Positions 11,603 to 22,329 of a stretch of DNA of 64,000 bases are shown here, in pieces. The notes below the pieces were generated by a model, which made no database searches, was not told the DNA's origin, and saw only the letters and a program-made list of their open reading frames with translations. This DNA comes from Chlorocebus sabaeus (taxonomy: Eukaryota > Chordata > Mammalia > Primates > Cercopithecidae): the NCBI RefSeq assembly GCF_047675955.1, contig NC_132910.1:93894923-93958922 (forward strand). The letters run 5' to 3'. The position numbers were made by a program, and so were the translations under genes. Each line of letters opens with the position of its first letter. Positions within the stretch are counted from its first letter, which is position 1.

Positions 11603-14169
11603 ATGACAGGATCAAATTCACACATAACAATATTAGCCCTAAATGTAAATGGGCTAAATGCCCCAATTAAAAGACAAAGCCTGGCAAATTGGATAAAGAG
11701 TCAAGACCCATCAGTGTGCTGTATTCAGGAGACCCACTTCATGTGCAAAGACACACACAGGCTCGAAATAAAGGGATGGAGGAATATTTACCTAGCAAAT
11801 GGAGAGTAAAGAAATCAGGGGTTGCAATCCTAGTCTCTGATAAAACAGACCTTAAGCCAACAAAGATCAAAAAAGAAAATGAAAGGCATTACATAATGGT
11901 AAAGGGATCAATATAACAAGAGCTAACTATCCTTAACATATATGCACCCAATGACAGAACCAATGACAAAACCACATGATTATCTCAATAGATGCAGAAA
12001 AGGCCTTCAATAAAATTCAACACCCTTTCATGCTATAACCTCTCAATAAACTAGGTATTGATGGAGCATATCTCAAAATAATAAGAGCTATTTATGACAA
12101 ACCCAAGCCAATATTATATTGAATGGGCAAAAGCTGGAAGCAGTCTCTTTGAAAACTGGCATATGACAAAGATGCCCTCTCTTACCACTCCTATTCAACA
12201 TAGTATTGGAAGTTCTGGCCAGGGCAATCAGGCAAGAGAAAGAAATAAAGGGTATTCAACTAGGAAGAGAGAAAGTCAAATTGTCTCTGTCTGCAGTTAA
12301 CATGATTGTATATTTAGAAAACCCCATCGTCTCCACCCAAAATCTCCTTACACTGATAAGCAACTTCAGCAAACTTTCAGAATACAAAATCAATGTGGAA
12401 AATTCACAAGCATTCCTATAAACCAATAATGGACAAACAGAGAGCCAAATCATGAGTAAACTCCCATTCACAATTACTCTAAAGAGAATAAAATACCTAG
12501 GAATACAATTTACAAAAAATGTGAAGGACCTCTTCAAGGAGAACTACAAACCACTGCTCAAGGAAATAAGAGAGGACACAAACAAATGGAAACACATTCC
12601 ATGCTCATGGATAGGGAGAATCAGTATCGTGAAAATGGTCACATTGTCCAGAGTAATTTATAGATTCAATGCTATCCCCATCAAGCTACCATCGACTTTC
12701 TTCACAGAATTAGAAACAACTACTTTAAATTTCATATGGAACCAAAAAAGAGTCTGTATAGCAAAGACAATCCTAAGCAAAAAGAACAAAGCTGGAGGCA
12801 TCATGCTACCTGACTTCAAACTATACTACAAGGCTACAGCAACCAAAACAGCATGGTACTGGTATCAAAACAGATATATAGACCAATGAAACAGAAGAGA
12901 GGCCTCAGAAATAACACCACACATCTCCAACCATCTGATCAACCATCTGTTTTTGACAAATCTGACCAAAAAAATCGATTTGTCCTGATTTGTCCCATTT
13001 ATTAAATAGGGAATCCTACTGGTACCAAAACAGATACATAAACCAATGGAATAGAACAGAGGCCTCAGAAATAACACCACACATCTAAAACCATATGATC
13101 CTTGACCAACCCGATAAAAACAAGCAATGGAGAAAGGATTCCCTATTTAATAAATGGTGTTGGGAAAACAGGCTGGCCATATGCAGAAAACTGAAACTGA
13201 ACCCCTTCCTTACACAAAAATTAATTCAAGATGGATTAAAGACTTAAATGTAAGAACCAAAACCATGGAGACCCTAGAAGAAAACCTAGGCAATACCATT
13301 CAGGACATAGGCATGGGTAAAGACTTCATGATTAAAACACCAAAAGCAACTACAACAAAAGTCAAAATAGACAAATGGGATCTAATTTAACTAAGGAGCT
13401 TCTGCACAGTAAAAGGAACTATCATCAGAGTGAATAGACAGCATACAGAATGGGAGAAAATTGTTGCAATCTATTCATCTGACAAATGGCTAATATCCAG
13501 AATCTACAGGGAACTTAAACAAATACAGAAGAAAGAAACAAACAACCCCATCAAAAAGTGGGTGAAGGATACGAACAGACACTTTGCAAAAGAAGACATT
13601 TATGTGGCCAACGAACATATGAAAAAAAGCTCATCATCACTGGTCATTAGAGAAATGCAACTCAAAACCACTATGAGAGACCATATTATGCCAGTTAGAA
13701 TGGCAATCATTAAAAAGTCAGGAAACAACAGATGCTGGAGAGGATGTGGAGAAATAGGAACACTGTTACACTGTTGATGGGGCTGTAAATTAGTTCAACC
13801 ATTGTGAAAGACAGTGTGGCGATTCCCCAAGGATCTAAAACTAGAAATACCATTTGATCCAGCAATCCCATTACTGGGTATGGAACCAAAGGATTATAAA
13901 TTATTCTACTATAAAGACATGCACACATATATTTATTGTAGCACTATTCATAATAGGAAAGACTTGGAATCAACCCAAATACCCATCAATGATAGACTGG
14001 ATAAAGAAAATGTGGCACATATACACCATGAAATACTATGCAGCCATAAAAAGGATGAGTTAAAGTCCTTTGCAGAGACATGGATGAAGCTGGAAACCAA
14101 CATTCTTAGCAAACTAATACAGGAACAGAAAACCAAAACCGCATGTTCTCACTCATAAGTGGGAGTTGA
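11603..14169 (+). pseudogene. L1 ORF2 remnant with large internal deletion
   Basis: ORF2 normally encodes an endonuclease, a reverse transcriptase and a C-terminal cysteine-rich domain in about 1275 codons. Here the endonuclease N-terminus is clear (MTGSNSHITILALNVNGLN and the catalytic Gln-Glu-Thr-His block at about 11737-11748), stopping at 11807. Translatable sequence resumes to about 11950, then jumps to the reverse-transcriptase ISIDAEKAF block at about 11977, so the rest of the endonuclease and the first part of the RT are gone. Further on, the RT catalytic FADD position reads Ser-Ala-Val-Asn (12290-12301). A duplicated and inverted patch lies at 12853-13157. The C-terminal domain (13430-13777 and 13814-14158) is split by stops. 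Confidence 0.92.
12853..13157 (+). repeat. Local duplication with a 22-bp inverted piece inside L1 ORF2
   Basis: The block around GAGGCCTCAGAAATAACACC occurs at 12899 and again at 13059, exactly 160 bases apart, with about 80 bases of flanking similarity on each side. Between the copies, 12995-13016 is the exact reverse complement of 13136-13157. An intact L1 has this sequence once. Confidence 0.88.
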
Positions 14170-14379
14170 ACAATGAGAACATATGGACACAGGGAGGGGA
14201 ACATCACACCCCAGGGCCTAGGGTGGGGTCTAGGGAAGGGATAGCATTAGGAAAAATACCTATTGTAGATGATGGGTTGATGGGTGCAGCAAACCACCAT
14301 GGCGCTCATATACCTGTGTAACAAACCTGCACATTCTGCCCATGTCTCCCAGAACTTAAAGTGTAATAAAAAAAAAAAG

Positions 14380-14391
14380 AGTCAATTTCTG
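14380..14391 (+). repeat. Right target-site duplication of the 9.1-14.4 kb L1
   Basis: AGTCAATTTCTG repeats the bases at 9129-9140 and follows the poly(A) tail. Confidence 0.88.
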
Positions 14392-15430
14392 AATTATTTC
14401 TCAGTTTGAAGAATATGTCCTATCCATTAGAGGAGAAAAATTTTCACACAGAGTTGTAGTGCTGTTTATGACTACAGTTCACCAGTGCCTATGGTCATAC
14501 AGTTGTGTGTGTGCAATGTATATGTATTCAAATTGCTAGCCAAGGGCCACTGATGTTTTAAAGACAAGTGAAACAATAGTTCTTCTAAATGGGAAATGTT
14601 ATTAAGAAACTATTGACTGGCAAGTTGTAGGTGACTCCAGTCACTCTCGAATTACTGAAAATAGGCAATTTGCTCTTTTGCCTTTTATGTAAAATAAATG
14701 AAGTTCTTCTGACTCATGAATGCTATAATAAAATGTCAAAATCTTTTATTCCCATCTCAGGAGCAATGTCTCTAAAAGACACCATGCCCTATGCCTTTGC
14801 TGAACAAAACAGCTAGAGAGGTAGCAATTTTTTTATTATAGAATACAATGCTTTTCCAATGACCTTACGACTTTGGGACATTAAAAAGCCTGTCCACTAA
14901 CAAAACACAAAAACAGAAGACACTTGAAGGAAAATGTCAATTGAAATGTTACATATAATTTGTTTAACTGTATATGAATAAAAGAAAATCAGTTGCATGT
15001 CTTTTTTAAAAATAAATTGTTTAAAAATATTTGAATTTCCTTTTCTTGTATTTATGGAATATGTGAATGTGCACTTTGTGTTACCCTACTGATAATTGCT
15101 ATTGAAATTACATGTGGTTTTCTTAAAGTAACACAAGTTCTAAGTTTAAATTTTTTATGACAGAATAGATATTTTATAGAGAAACACAAAAGATTTTTTC
15201 TCATTGAATCACCATTGATGACTGTAAGTTTCAAGCTGATGTATCAGGTAAACAGAAATATTACAGGAAGAGAGTTCATCACTAAATTATTCGTGGTTTT
15301 TTAAAAAACTATAATTACAGAAGTATTAATATTCATTTGGTGAATTCAGAAAAGCATTTTGAATTTAGAAAACCTATTATAACCTACTCAGAGGTATCTA
15401 CTATTAATATTTTGATGGATTTTATTTCAA
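14392..15430. other. Unassigned non-coding stretch
   Basis: AT-rich DNA with no recognised gene or repeat. Short openings at 14631 (plus) and 15052 (minus) show no motif. Confidence 0.4.
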
Positions 15431-15677
15431 TATTAAGTGGTTAAGAGCATAGGATCAAGAGCCAGTTCAAAATACTGCTCTATCATTTACTAACCTTGAG
15501 ACTTTAAGCAAATCACTTAGTTACTTTGTGCCTTAGTTTTTATATCAATAAAACAGACATGATAATATACCTAAGTCACAAGGTCATTGACAGGTTTAAG
15601 TGAGGTAAAACATGTAAAGTGCTTAGAAAAAATCCTGGTACATAGAGTGCAATATGTAATAGCTTTAATATTATTGC
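15431..15677 (+). mobile_element. MIR SINE, nearly full length
   Basis: The order of conserved MIR blocks is complete: 'AGTGGTTAAGAGCATAGGAT', the tRNA-related part, the core 'CTTTAAGCAAATCACTTAG', 'TGCCTTAGTTTTTATATC', 'GTAAAACATGTAAAGTGCTT' and the L2-like tail near 15640-15670. MIRs are mammalian-wide and ancient, consistent with the high divergence. Confidence 0.88.
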
Positions 15678-15934
15678 TAAGGTTTTCCCTTTTTTTTTTT
15701 TAATATTGTTGATTTATTATGTTTAGGATGTCACCAACTTAAAAATAATTATGAATTTTTTGGAAATTTTGGAAAATATAGTCAAACTTTAAAAATAAAA
15801 TTGTACTTATTACATTATCATACATAAGCACTGTTAATATCTGGATGCACAGTTTAAAAACCACCTCTGATCATAATAGACCCCAAAATACTCAGATATG
15901 ATAAATATATACATGTATATTTATAAATACATAG

Positions 15935-16222
15935 AAATAAATTTAACACAAGCAGTGACAGACTTGTACACTAACAATTACAAACATTGCTGAAGAAAAT
16001 TAATTTCTAGTTATTAGGAAGACTTTCCTTATACATTAACTGAAATATTCAATACCATTAAGACTGTATTCTCCCAAAATTGATCTATAGCTTCAGCACC
16101 ACATCTATCAAAATTCTAGTGGGCTTTTTTGGGGCATAAATTGAGAAGATAATCCTAAAATGTATATGAAATTTCAAAATGTCTAGAATAGACAAAAAAA
16201 ATCTGAAAAGAATAGCACAAGT
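15935..16222 (+). mobile_element. L1M ORF2 fragment, sense
   Basis: Decayed L1 ORF2 text is visible: 'AGACTTGTACACTAACAATTAC', 'CCCAAAATTGATCTATAGC' and 'CTATCAAAATTCTAGTGGGC'. It is older than the L1P element that follows immediately, which seems to have inserted into or next to it near 16222. Confidence 0.78.
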
Positions 16223-18502
16223 AAGGAGGGGCCAAAATGGACGACTAGCTACAGCTATGGTTGGCAGCTCCCACTGAGAAGAACAAAAATGATGAGTGAA
16301 TCCTGCATCAGCAACTGAGGTATCCAGGTTCTCTCACTGGGACTGACTAGGCAGTTGGCACAACCCACAGAGAGTGAGGAAAAACAGGGTGGTAAGACCC
16401 ACCTAGGTGCCACACAGAGGCAAAAAGAGACCCCACCCCAAGCCAAGGGAGGTGGTGAGTGATTGTGCTACTCTGACTAGGAAACCACACTTTTTTCATG
16501 GATCTATGCAACCCGTGGATCAGGAGATCCTCCTTGTGAATCTATGCCAGCCACCAGGGCTTTGGGTCCCAAGGATAAAGCTATGCAGATTCTCAGCAGC
16601 CACTCTGCTGGATACTGTTTAAGACTATGGGGCTCCAGAGGGAAGGAACAGACATCATCACTGTGACTACCTGCTGCCTAAGGTGACTGAGCTCCTGGGG
16701 GGAGGGATGGCACTGCAGCTCCAGCATTCCATTTTTTCCCCTGCTGGTGTCAGGGTAACTGGGCAGTTTGGACCGAAAAGGAATTACCCACAATGCAGTG
16801 CAGCAGCTGTGGCTGATCATGGCCCAACTGCCTCTTTCGACCAGACCCTGATGCATCCCTCTTCACCAGGTGGGGCTTCCCTGCAGGAATTTTAGCAACT
16901 CCAGCCAAGAGTTTAGGGACAGAATTCTGAACTCCCAAGGACTGAGCACCTAGGGGGAGCAGTGACCATGGTCTCCATGGATCAGCAGACTTAGTCTTTC
17001 CCCCTGCTGACTCTGAGGGATCCAGACAACTCAGACAAGTAGTATTTTCCCCAGTCCAGTGCACCCACTCCATCAAGGGGCAGCTAGAGTCCTTAATTAA
17101 GGGAGCCCCAGATCCCATGCCTCCTGACTGGGTAAGATCCATCCAGCAGGTGTCACCAGACACGTTATACAGGAGTGTTCCTGCCAGCATCAGGTTGGTG
17201 TCCCACTGGGACAGAGATCCCAGAGGAAGGAGCAGGCAGCCATCTTTGCTGTTCTGCAGCCTCCACTGGTGACACTCTCAGGTGTAGGAGGGACCCAGAA
17301 GAGTAGGATCTGGAGTGGACCCCAAGCAAACCACAACAGCCCTATGGAAGAGGGGCCTGACTGTTAAAAGAAAAACAAACAAACAGAAAGAAACAACAAC
17401 TCTATCATCAAAAAAGCATCCCCACAAAAACTCCATCCAAAGGTCAGCAACCTCAAAAATCAAAACTAGATAAACTCATGAAGATGAGAAAGAATCAACA
17501 AAAAAATGCTGAAAACTCGAAAAGCCAGAGTGCCTCTTCTCCAAATGATTGCAACACCTCTCCAGCAAGGGCACAGAACTGGGTGGAGGCTGAGATGGAT
17601 GAATTGTCAGAAGTATGCTTCAAAAGGTGGGTAATAGTAAACTTCACTGAACTAAAGCAGCATGTTCTAACCCAATGCCAAGAAGCTAAAGGCCATAATA
17701 AAACATCACAGGAGCTGTTAACCAGAATAACCCAGTTTGGAGAGGAACATAAATCACCTGATGGAGCTGAAAAACACAATACAAGAACTTCGCAATGCAA
17801 CCGTAAGTATCAATAACTGAATAGACCAAGCAAGAAAAAAGAATTTCAGAGCTTGAAGACTAACATACTGAAATAAGACAGGTAGACAAGATTATTTCAA
17901 AAAAAAAAAAAAAAAGAATAAAAAAGAATGAACAAAACCTCCAAGAACTGTGTATCAGATTATGTAAAAAGATTGAACCAGTGACTGACTGGGGTACCTG
18001 AAAGTGACAGGGAGAACAGAACCAAGCTGGAAAACATACTTCAGTTTATCATCTAGGAGAACTTCCCCAACCTAAAAAAATAGGCCAACATTCAAATTCA
18101 GGAAATACAGAGAACACCACTAAGATACTCCACGAGAAGATCAACCCCAAGACACATAATCATCAGATTTTCCAAGGTCAAAATGAAGGAAAAAATGTTA
18201 AGGGCAGCCAGAGATAAAAGCCAAGTCACTTATAAAGGGAAGCTCATCAGACTAACAGCAGACCTCTCAGCAGAAACCCTACAAGCTAGAAGAGAGTGAG
18301 GGCCAACATTCAACATTCTTAAAGAAAATAATTTCTAACCCAGAATTTCCTATCCGGCCAAACTAAACTTCATAAGCAAAGAAGAAATAAAATCCTTTTC
18401 AGACAAGCAAATGCTGAGGGAATTCATCACCACCAGGCTTGCCTTGCAAGAGCTCCTGAAGGAAGCACTAAATATGGAAAGGAAAAACCATTGCAAGTCA
18501 CT

Positions 18503-18518
18503 AGAAAAACACACTGAA
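18503..18518 (+). repeat. Left target-site duplication of AluY
   Basis: AGAAAAACACACTGAA is repeated exactly at 18808-18823 on the other side of the AluY. The AAAA-rich 5' end fits the L1 endonuclease cleavage preference. Confidence 0.95.
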
Positions 18519-18807
18519 GGCCGGGCGCGGTGGCTCACGCCTGTAATCCCAGCACTTTGGGAGGCCGAGGCGGGCGGATCACAAGGTCAGGAGATCGAGA
18601 CCATGGTGAAACCCCATCTCTACTAAAAAATATTTAAAAAAATTAGCCGGGCGCAGTGGCGGGCGCCTGTAGTCCCAGCTACTCGGAAGGCTGAGGCAGG
18701 AGAATGGCGTGAACCCGGAAGGCGGAGCTTGCAGTGAGCCGAGATTGCGCCACTGCACTCCAGCCTGGGCGACAGAGCGAGACTCCGTCTCAAAAAAAAA
18801 AAAAAAA
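18519..18807 (+). mobile_element. AluY with 12-bp left-arm deletion (AluYd-like)
   Basis: This is a well preserved AluY: many CpGs intact and the AluY right-arm signature GCGGAGCTTGCAGTGAGCC. The left arm lacks the 12 bases CCTGGCTAACAC of the consensus (reads GAGACCATGGTGAAACC), a deletion of positions 87-98 as in the AluYd lineage. Perfect 16-bp target duplications flank it. The minus-strand openings of 68 and 85 codons here are translated Alu. Confidence 0.96.
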
Positions 18808-18823
18808 AGAAAAACACACTGAA
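18808..18823 (+). repeat. Right target-site duplication of AluY
   Basis: This is an exact repeat of 18503-18518, directly after the poly(A) tail. Confidence 0.95.
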
Positions 18824-18892
18824 GTACAAAGATCAATTACATTATGAAGCAACTACATCAACAAGTCTGCAAAATGACCGGCTATCATCATG

Positions 18893-19525
18893 ATGACAAG
18901 ATCAAATTTACACATAACAATATTAATCTTAAATATAAATGGGCTAAATGTCCCAATTAAAAGACAGAATGGCAAGCTGAATAAAGAGTCAAGATTCATT
19001 GGTGTGCTGTATTCAAGAGACCCAACTCATGTTCAAAGACACACATAGGCTCAAAATAAAGGGATGGAAGAAAATTTACCAAACAAGTAGAAAGCAGAAA
19101 AAAAGGAGGGATTGCAATCCTAGTTTCTGACAAAACAGATTTTAAACCAACAAAGATCACTTAATAAACTCAAAAAAAAAAAAATCCCTCAATACTGGAG
19201 CTGTACTCAGCTCTGGATTAATTGCACCTGATAGATATCTACAGAATTATCCACCCAAAACAACAGAATATACATCCTTCTTACCACTACATGGCACTTA
19301 CTTTAAAATCAATCATATAATTTGGAGTAAAACACTTCTCAGCAAATGCAAAACAACTGAAATCATAACAAATAGTCTCTCAGACTGAAGTACAATCAAA
19401 TTAGAACTCAAGATTAAGAAACTCACTCAAAACCACACAACTACATGGAAATTGAACAACCTACTCCTGAATGACTCCTGGGTAAATAATGAAATTAAGG
19501 CAGAAATCAACAAGTTCAGCAAACT
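18893..19525 (+). pseudogene. L1 ORF2 N-terminal (endonuclease) remnant
   Basis: The ORF2 start ATGACAAGATC at 18893 is followed by endonuclease-domain text ('AATATAAATGGGCTAAATG', 'GTGCTGTATTCAAGAGACCC'). About 230 bases of the endonuclease are missing near 19160-19190, where an A13 run sits. Endonuclease text resumes at about 19195 and runs to about 19525, with multiple stops. No reverse-transcriptase sequence is present. Confidence 0.85.
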
Positions 19526-19560
19526 GCCATGGCACATACCTTTTTAAGTTATGCAAGTGC

Positions 19561-20826
19561 TAAGTTGTTCACATAACAACAAAGAAGAGAAAACACAAAC
19601 TTTGTTTCTGAGCCACTATAATAGATTGGTAACTATAGGGATATGACAGTGTACATAAAGTACTATATATGAACATGAAAAATTTAATTTTGTAAAAATT
19701 ATATATATGTAGCACCATGTCATTGAGATAACAGTATAGAAATATTTTTGGCAAACACATAAATATGAAATGTTAAGGCAGAAATGTCTCCATTCAGTTA
19801 TTTCATCATTAATGTCTCATCTTTTTCATCACAGAAAGATGTTTTCCATATATTGTTCATAATAACATTACAAAATAATTAACTATTCAAGAAATTGTTG
19901 TCCTAAGTACCAGTTAATCTATCAAAACAAGTTAAAATAGCTGTGCAAACTGTTTGTTTTGGTTACTAAAAAGATGCTGTAGTATCTCCTGGTAAACATG
20001 TTTCTTTTATGTTTGGTACATTCTCTCAGAAATAGCTATGCTAAAGAAGCAAGAAAAATACGATAAAAATCAGCATGTGTTTTTTCATTTGATAGATAAT
20101 ATTGAGTGTTTATCACTTGCTTATGAATATATTATCCAATAAATATTTAATGGCCTTTCTATCTGTGATTAAATAAAAATGAATATCACAATCTCAGCAG
20201 CCCAGAAATGTACAACTACAAAGAACAAGATAGCAATTTTGGGGATCAAATCTAGCCTGATGATTCTTAGGTAGAGGCGACTACTTGAAAAAAAAACTCT
20301 GGACCACATTTATATACAATCCTATCAGTATCCTGTACTAGCTCCTATAACCCAAAGCATCCTTAAAATTGTAAGAAATTTACTGGCAAAAGAAATTCCT
20401 CACATAACCCTGCACTAGCATTTCCTATGCTGAAATGTATTACTTATTATGAGGGAGGATAGGAGATTTCCTTCTCACAGAGTTTCAAGGAAGATCATGA
20501 AATAAGACCTTGTGGGTAAAACTTCTCATTTGTTGGTCCCTGAAATAGAAACTTTAAAATAATCCCAAATCACTCTTTGGCTAGATTCTATTGGCTTCCC
20601 TATTGTTCCCCACTCATGCGTGAGCTAGTTGTGTCAAGTCTCTTCCCTGCTTTGAGTCATTGCAGACATCAAGCATCACCGTTAATCATTCACATGAAAG
20701 ATGCTTCCAGTAGGGAGTACAGTTTGTGCACACCTTAAAAATATGTTTTTAAGGTCTTTATCCAGGATCCATTAATACTCATTTTATAGACACATATGAA
20801 GTCAAGCTGCCTGAGCTCTTTAACAG
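19561..20826. other. Unassigned non-coding stretch
   Basis: No recognised gene or repeat. AT-rich with short A and T runs only. Confidence 0.4.
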
Positions 20827-20974
20827 AACCTATACAGGGTCTTCTACAATATAAGGGTCAGCTAATTTACAAAAACTTATATAAAGTCTTCCACAATATA
20901 TGGATCAGCTAATTTATAGAAGAACCAATATAAAGTCTTCCACACTATAAGGGTCAGCTATATGTGTAGAAGAA
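20827..20974 (+). repeat. Minisatellite-like tandem repeat, about 48 bp x 3
   Basis: Three diverged copies of a unit containing 'GTCTTCCACAATATAAGGG' and 'TCAGCTAATTTA' start at about 20839, 20886 and 20935, giving periods of 47 and 49 bases. The first two copies share TCAGCTAATTTA; the third has drifted to TCAGCTATATG. No known interspersed repeat explains the unit. Confidence 0.88.
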
Positions 20975-21366
20975 ATAGCTCAACCTTACATGTCATAAAA
21001 CCATCTGACAAAAGCCACCTGTTACTTACACAACTTCCTTCCCCCCACCCCATTCTCTCAGGTATGCTTTTTACATTTAGTGACCCCCCTAAAAAAGTCA
21101 ATCGATACTAATCAAATTAACTGCCAAACCCTTTAACTTCCCAAGCAAAGCATTTCTAAATTCATGATGCCCCAAATACTAAACATATTCTGCTAATATT
21201 AGATCTATTTGAAACAAGTTGTTTTCTTCAGTATTAAATCAACCAGAAGAAACAATGTCAACCAAAACAACTTTACTGTAGCTGAATTATCTCAGTTCCT
21301 AGCTCATAGCCACATGAATGGGGCGGTGCATAAGCTCATTCTTGCAACTCCAGTAAGTGTTGTAAA

Positions 21367-21552
21367 CCAGCGCTTCTCAAACTTTAATGTACATATGAAT
21401 CACCTGGGATTTTGTTAAAATGTAGATTCTGATTCAGTAAGTCTAAGGTGGAGTCTGAAGTTCAGTAAGTCTAGGGTGGGCTGAGTAAGTCTCAGCATCA
21501 CAACTCCCAAGTGGTACGGAGGCTGCTAGCTGGTGGCCACCATGAGTAGCAT
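21367..21552 (-). mobile_element. MER5A-like hAT-Charlie element, antisense
   Basis: The left end 'GCGCTTCTCAAACTTTAATG' and interior 'GATTCTGATTCAGTAAGTC' plus 'AATCACCTGGGATTTTGTTA' match the reverse complement of the MER5A family. The stretch 'CAGTAAGTCTAAGGTGGAGT' is partly repeated twice more within 50 bases, a small internal duplication. The right end is decayed. Confidence 0.75.
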
Positions 21553-21744
21553 AGTTGAGGTCTTGAATAAGGAAAGCATACCTGTAAGTATGGAAATATC
21601 CAGACAAAAAATGCTTCCATTCTTTTAACATTTGTCTACAAGTAGTTTCGGAATTCAAATATCATCAAAGGGTGGAACTTTAGAAAAAAAGATAGGAAGA
21701 GTTTATAAGACTAAACATTATTAGTCCCCAGTGCAGAGCTTGGA

Positions 21745-21985
21745 AACTACAAGTTCGTTCATTCCTGTGTTTCCTTATTCATTCATGCACAAAGCATATA
21801 TGGTAGGCACTGTGCTAAATTGCAGAGTACAATGTTGAATAGACAAAATTTTGGGGTTTAGGAAACTCATAATCTCATCCAAACAAATAATAAATTGTGA
21901 GATAAAGGGACCTATTTATGATTGCACACCAGGAAAAGTAAAAACATAGAGGCAAAAATACTTCATTCAGCAAGGTGGGGCGATA
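21745..21985 (-). mobile_element. Ancient LINE-like fragment with L2/MIR-type tail
   Basis: The text 'TTATTCATTCATGCACAAAG' and 'GGTAGGCACTGTGCTAAATTG' resembles the antisense tail common to L2 and related ancient elements, continuing into a region about gained/lost units that recurs at 59935-60265. The family name is not certain. Confidence 0.4.
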
Positions 21986-22034
21986 AAGTAGGCAGTTCAA
22001 GGAAGAGTTCACAGTAAAAATTGATGGTGATTTT

Positions 22035-22212
22035 TTTTCATAACTTAATTTGTGCTAAGTACTTTTCTAAGCACTTTAACTCTCACAATGATTCTTTTAA
22101 GGTAGGTGCTCTTGGTTTTCCAATTTTTAGAACTGAGAAAACAAAGGTGGAGAGAAATTATATAATTTACAAAGTAAATAAGTTACGAATGATAACCAAT
22201 AGCCACAGAATT
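22035..22212 (-). mobile_element. MIR SINE, antisense
   Basis: Reverse-complement MIR blocks appear in order: 'GTGCTAAGTACTTTTCTAAGC', 'AACTCTCACAATGATTC', 'AAGGTAGGTGCTCTTGG' and 'AGAACTGAGAAAACAAAGG'. The copy is incomplete at its tRNA-related end. Confidence 0.82.
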
Positions 22213-22274
22213 TCCTCTGCTGTCTTCCCTAATACTGTTTACTAATATGTCCCACAAGGTAGACATTACTGGTA

Positions 22275-22311
22275 ATCACTAAGATTTCTGGTCATCACTA
22301 AGATTTCTGGT
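22275..22311 (+). repeat. Short tandem duplication, 19-bp period
   Basis: ATCACTAAGATTTCTGGT occurs at 22275-22292 and again at 22294-22311. Confidence 0.9.
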
Positions 22312-22329
22312 TCTCCTTCCCTTCAGGGC

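Larger units (their letters stand above)
9141..14379 (+). mobile_element. Full-length-type L1 (older L1PA), internally deleted
   Basis: The element runs from an L1 5' end ('GATGACTGAATAGGAACAGC' at about 9158) through a 1.3-kb 5' UTR, ORF1, the inter-ORF spacer, ORF2, the 3' UTR and a poly(A) tail at about 14368-14379. It is bracketed by a perfect 12-bp duplication. Its length of 5.2 kb is below the usual 6.1-6.4 kb because ORF2 lost about 1.4 kb at 11952/11953. The ORF1 start region (Lys-Met-Ser-Thr-Asn-Gln) and 3' UTR suggest an older L1PA subfamily, around L1PA7-PA10 by impression. Many stops and frameshifts make it inactive. Confidence 0.95.
17478..18830 (+). pseudogene. L1 ORF1 remnant interrupted by AluY
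   Basis: The start MKMRKNQQKNAENSKSQ at 17478 is typical for an older primate L1 ORF1. The first 112 codons are open, then a TGA at 17814-17816 and several frameshifts follow. An A16-17 run near 17900 sits in the coiled-coil region. The RRM and C-terminal regions are recognisable at about 17960-18480. The AluY at 18519 landed close to the 3' end of ORF1. Confidence 0.85.
16223..19560 (+). mobile_element. Older L1P element with 5' UTR, ORF1 and start of ORF2
   Basis: The element starts with an L1 5' end ('AGGGGCCAAAATGGACGAC') and has a 1.25-kb 5' UTR, ORF1 and the first part of ORF2. ORF2 has a deletion near 19160, where an A-rich joint interrupts the endonuclease region, and stops near 19525. 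The next 35 bases ('CAGCAAACTGCCATGGCAC') resemble the L1 3' UTR, so most of ORF2 seems deleted rather than never inserted. An AluY lies at 18519-18807. The ORF1 N-terminus and leader differ from the 9.1-kb copy and suggest an older subfamily (L1PA13+ or L1PB by impression). I saw no convincing target duplication. Confidence 0.88.
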
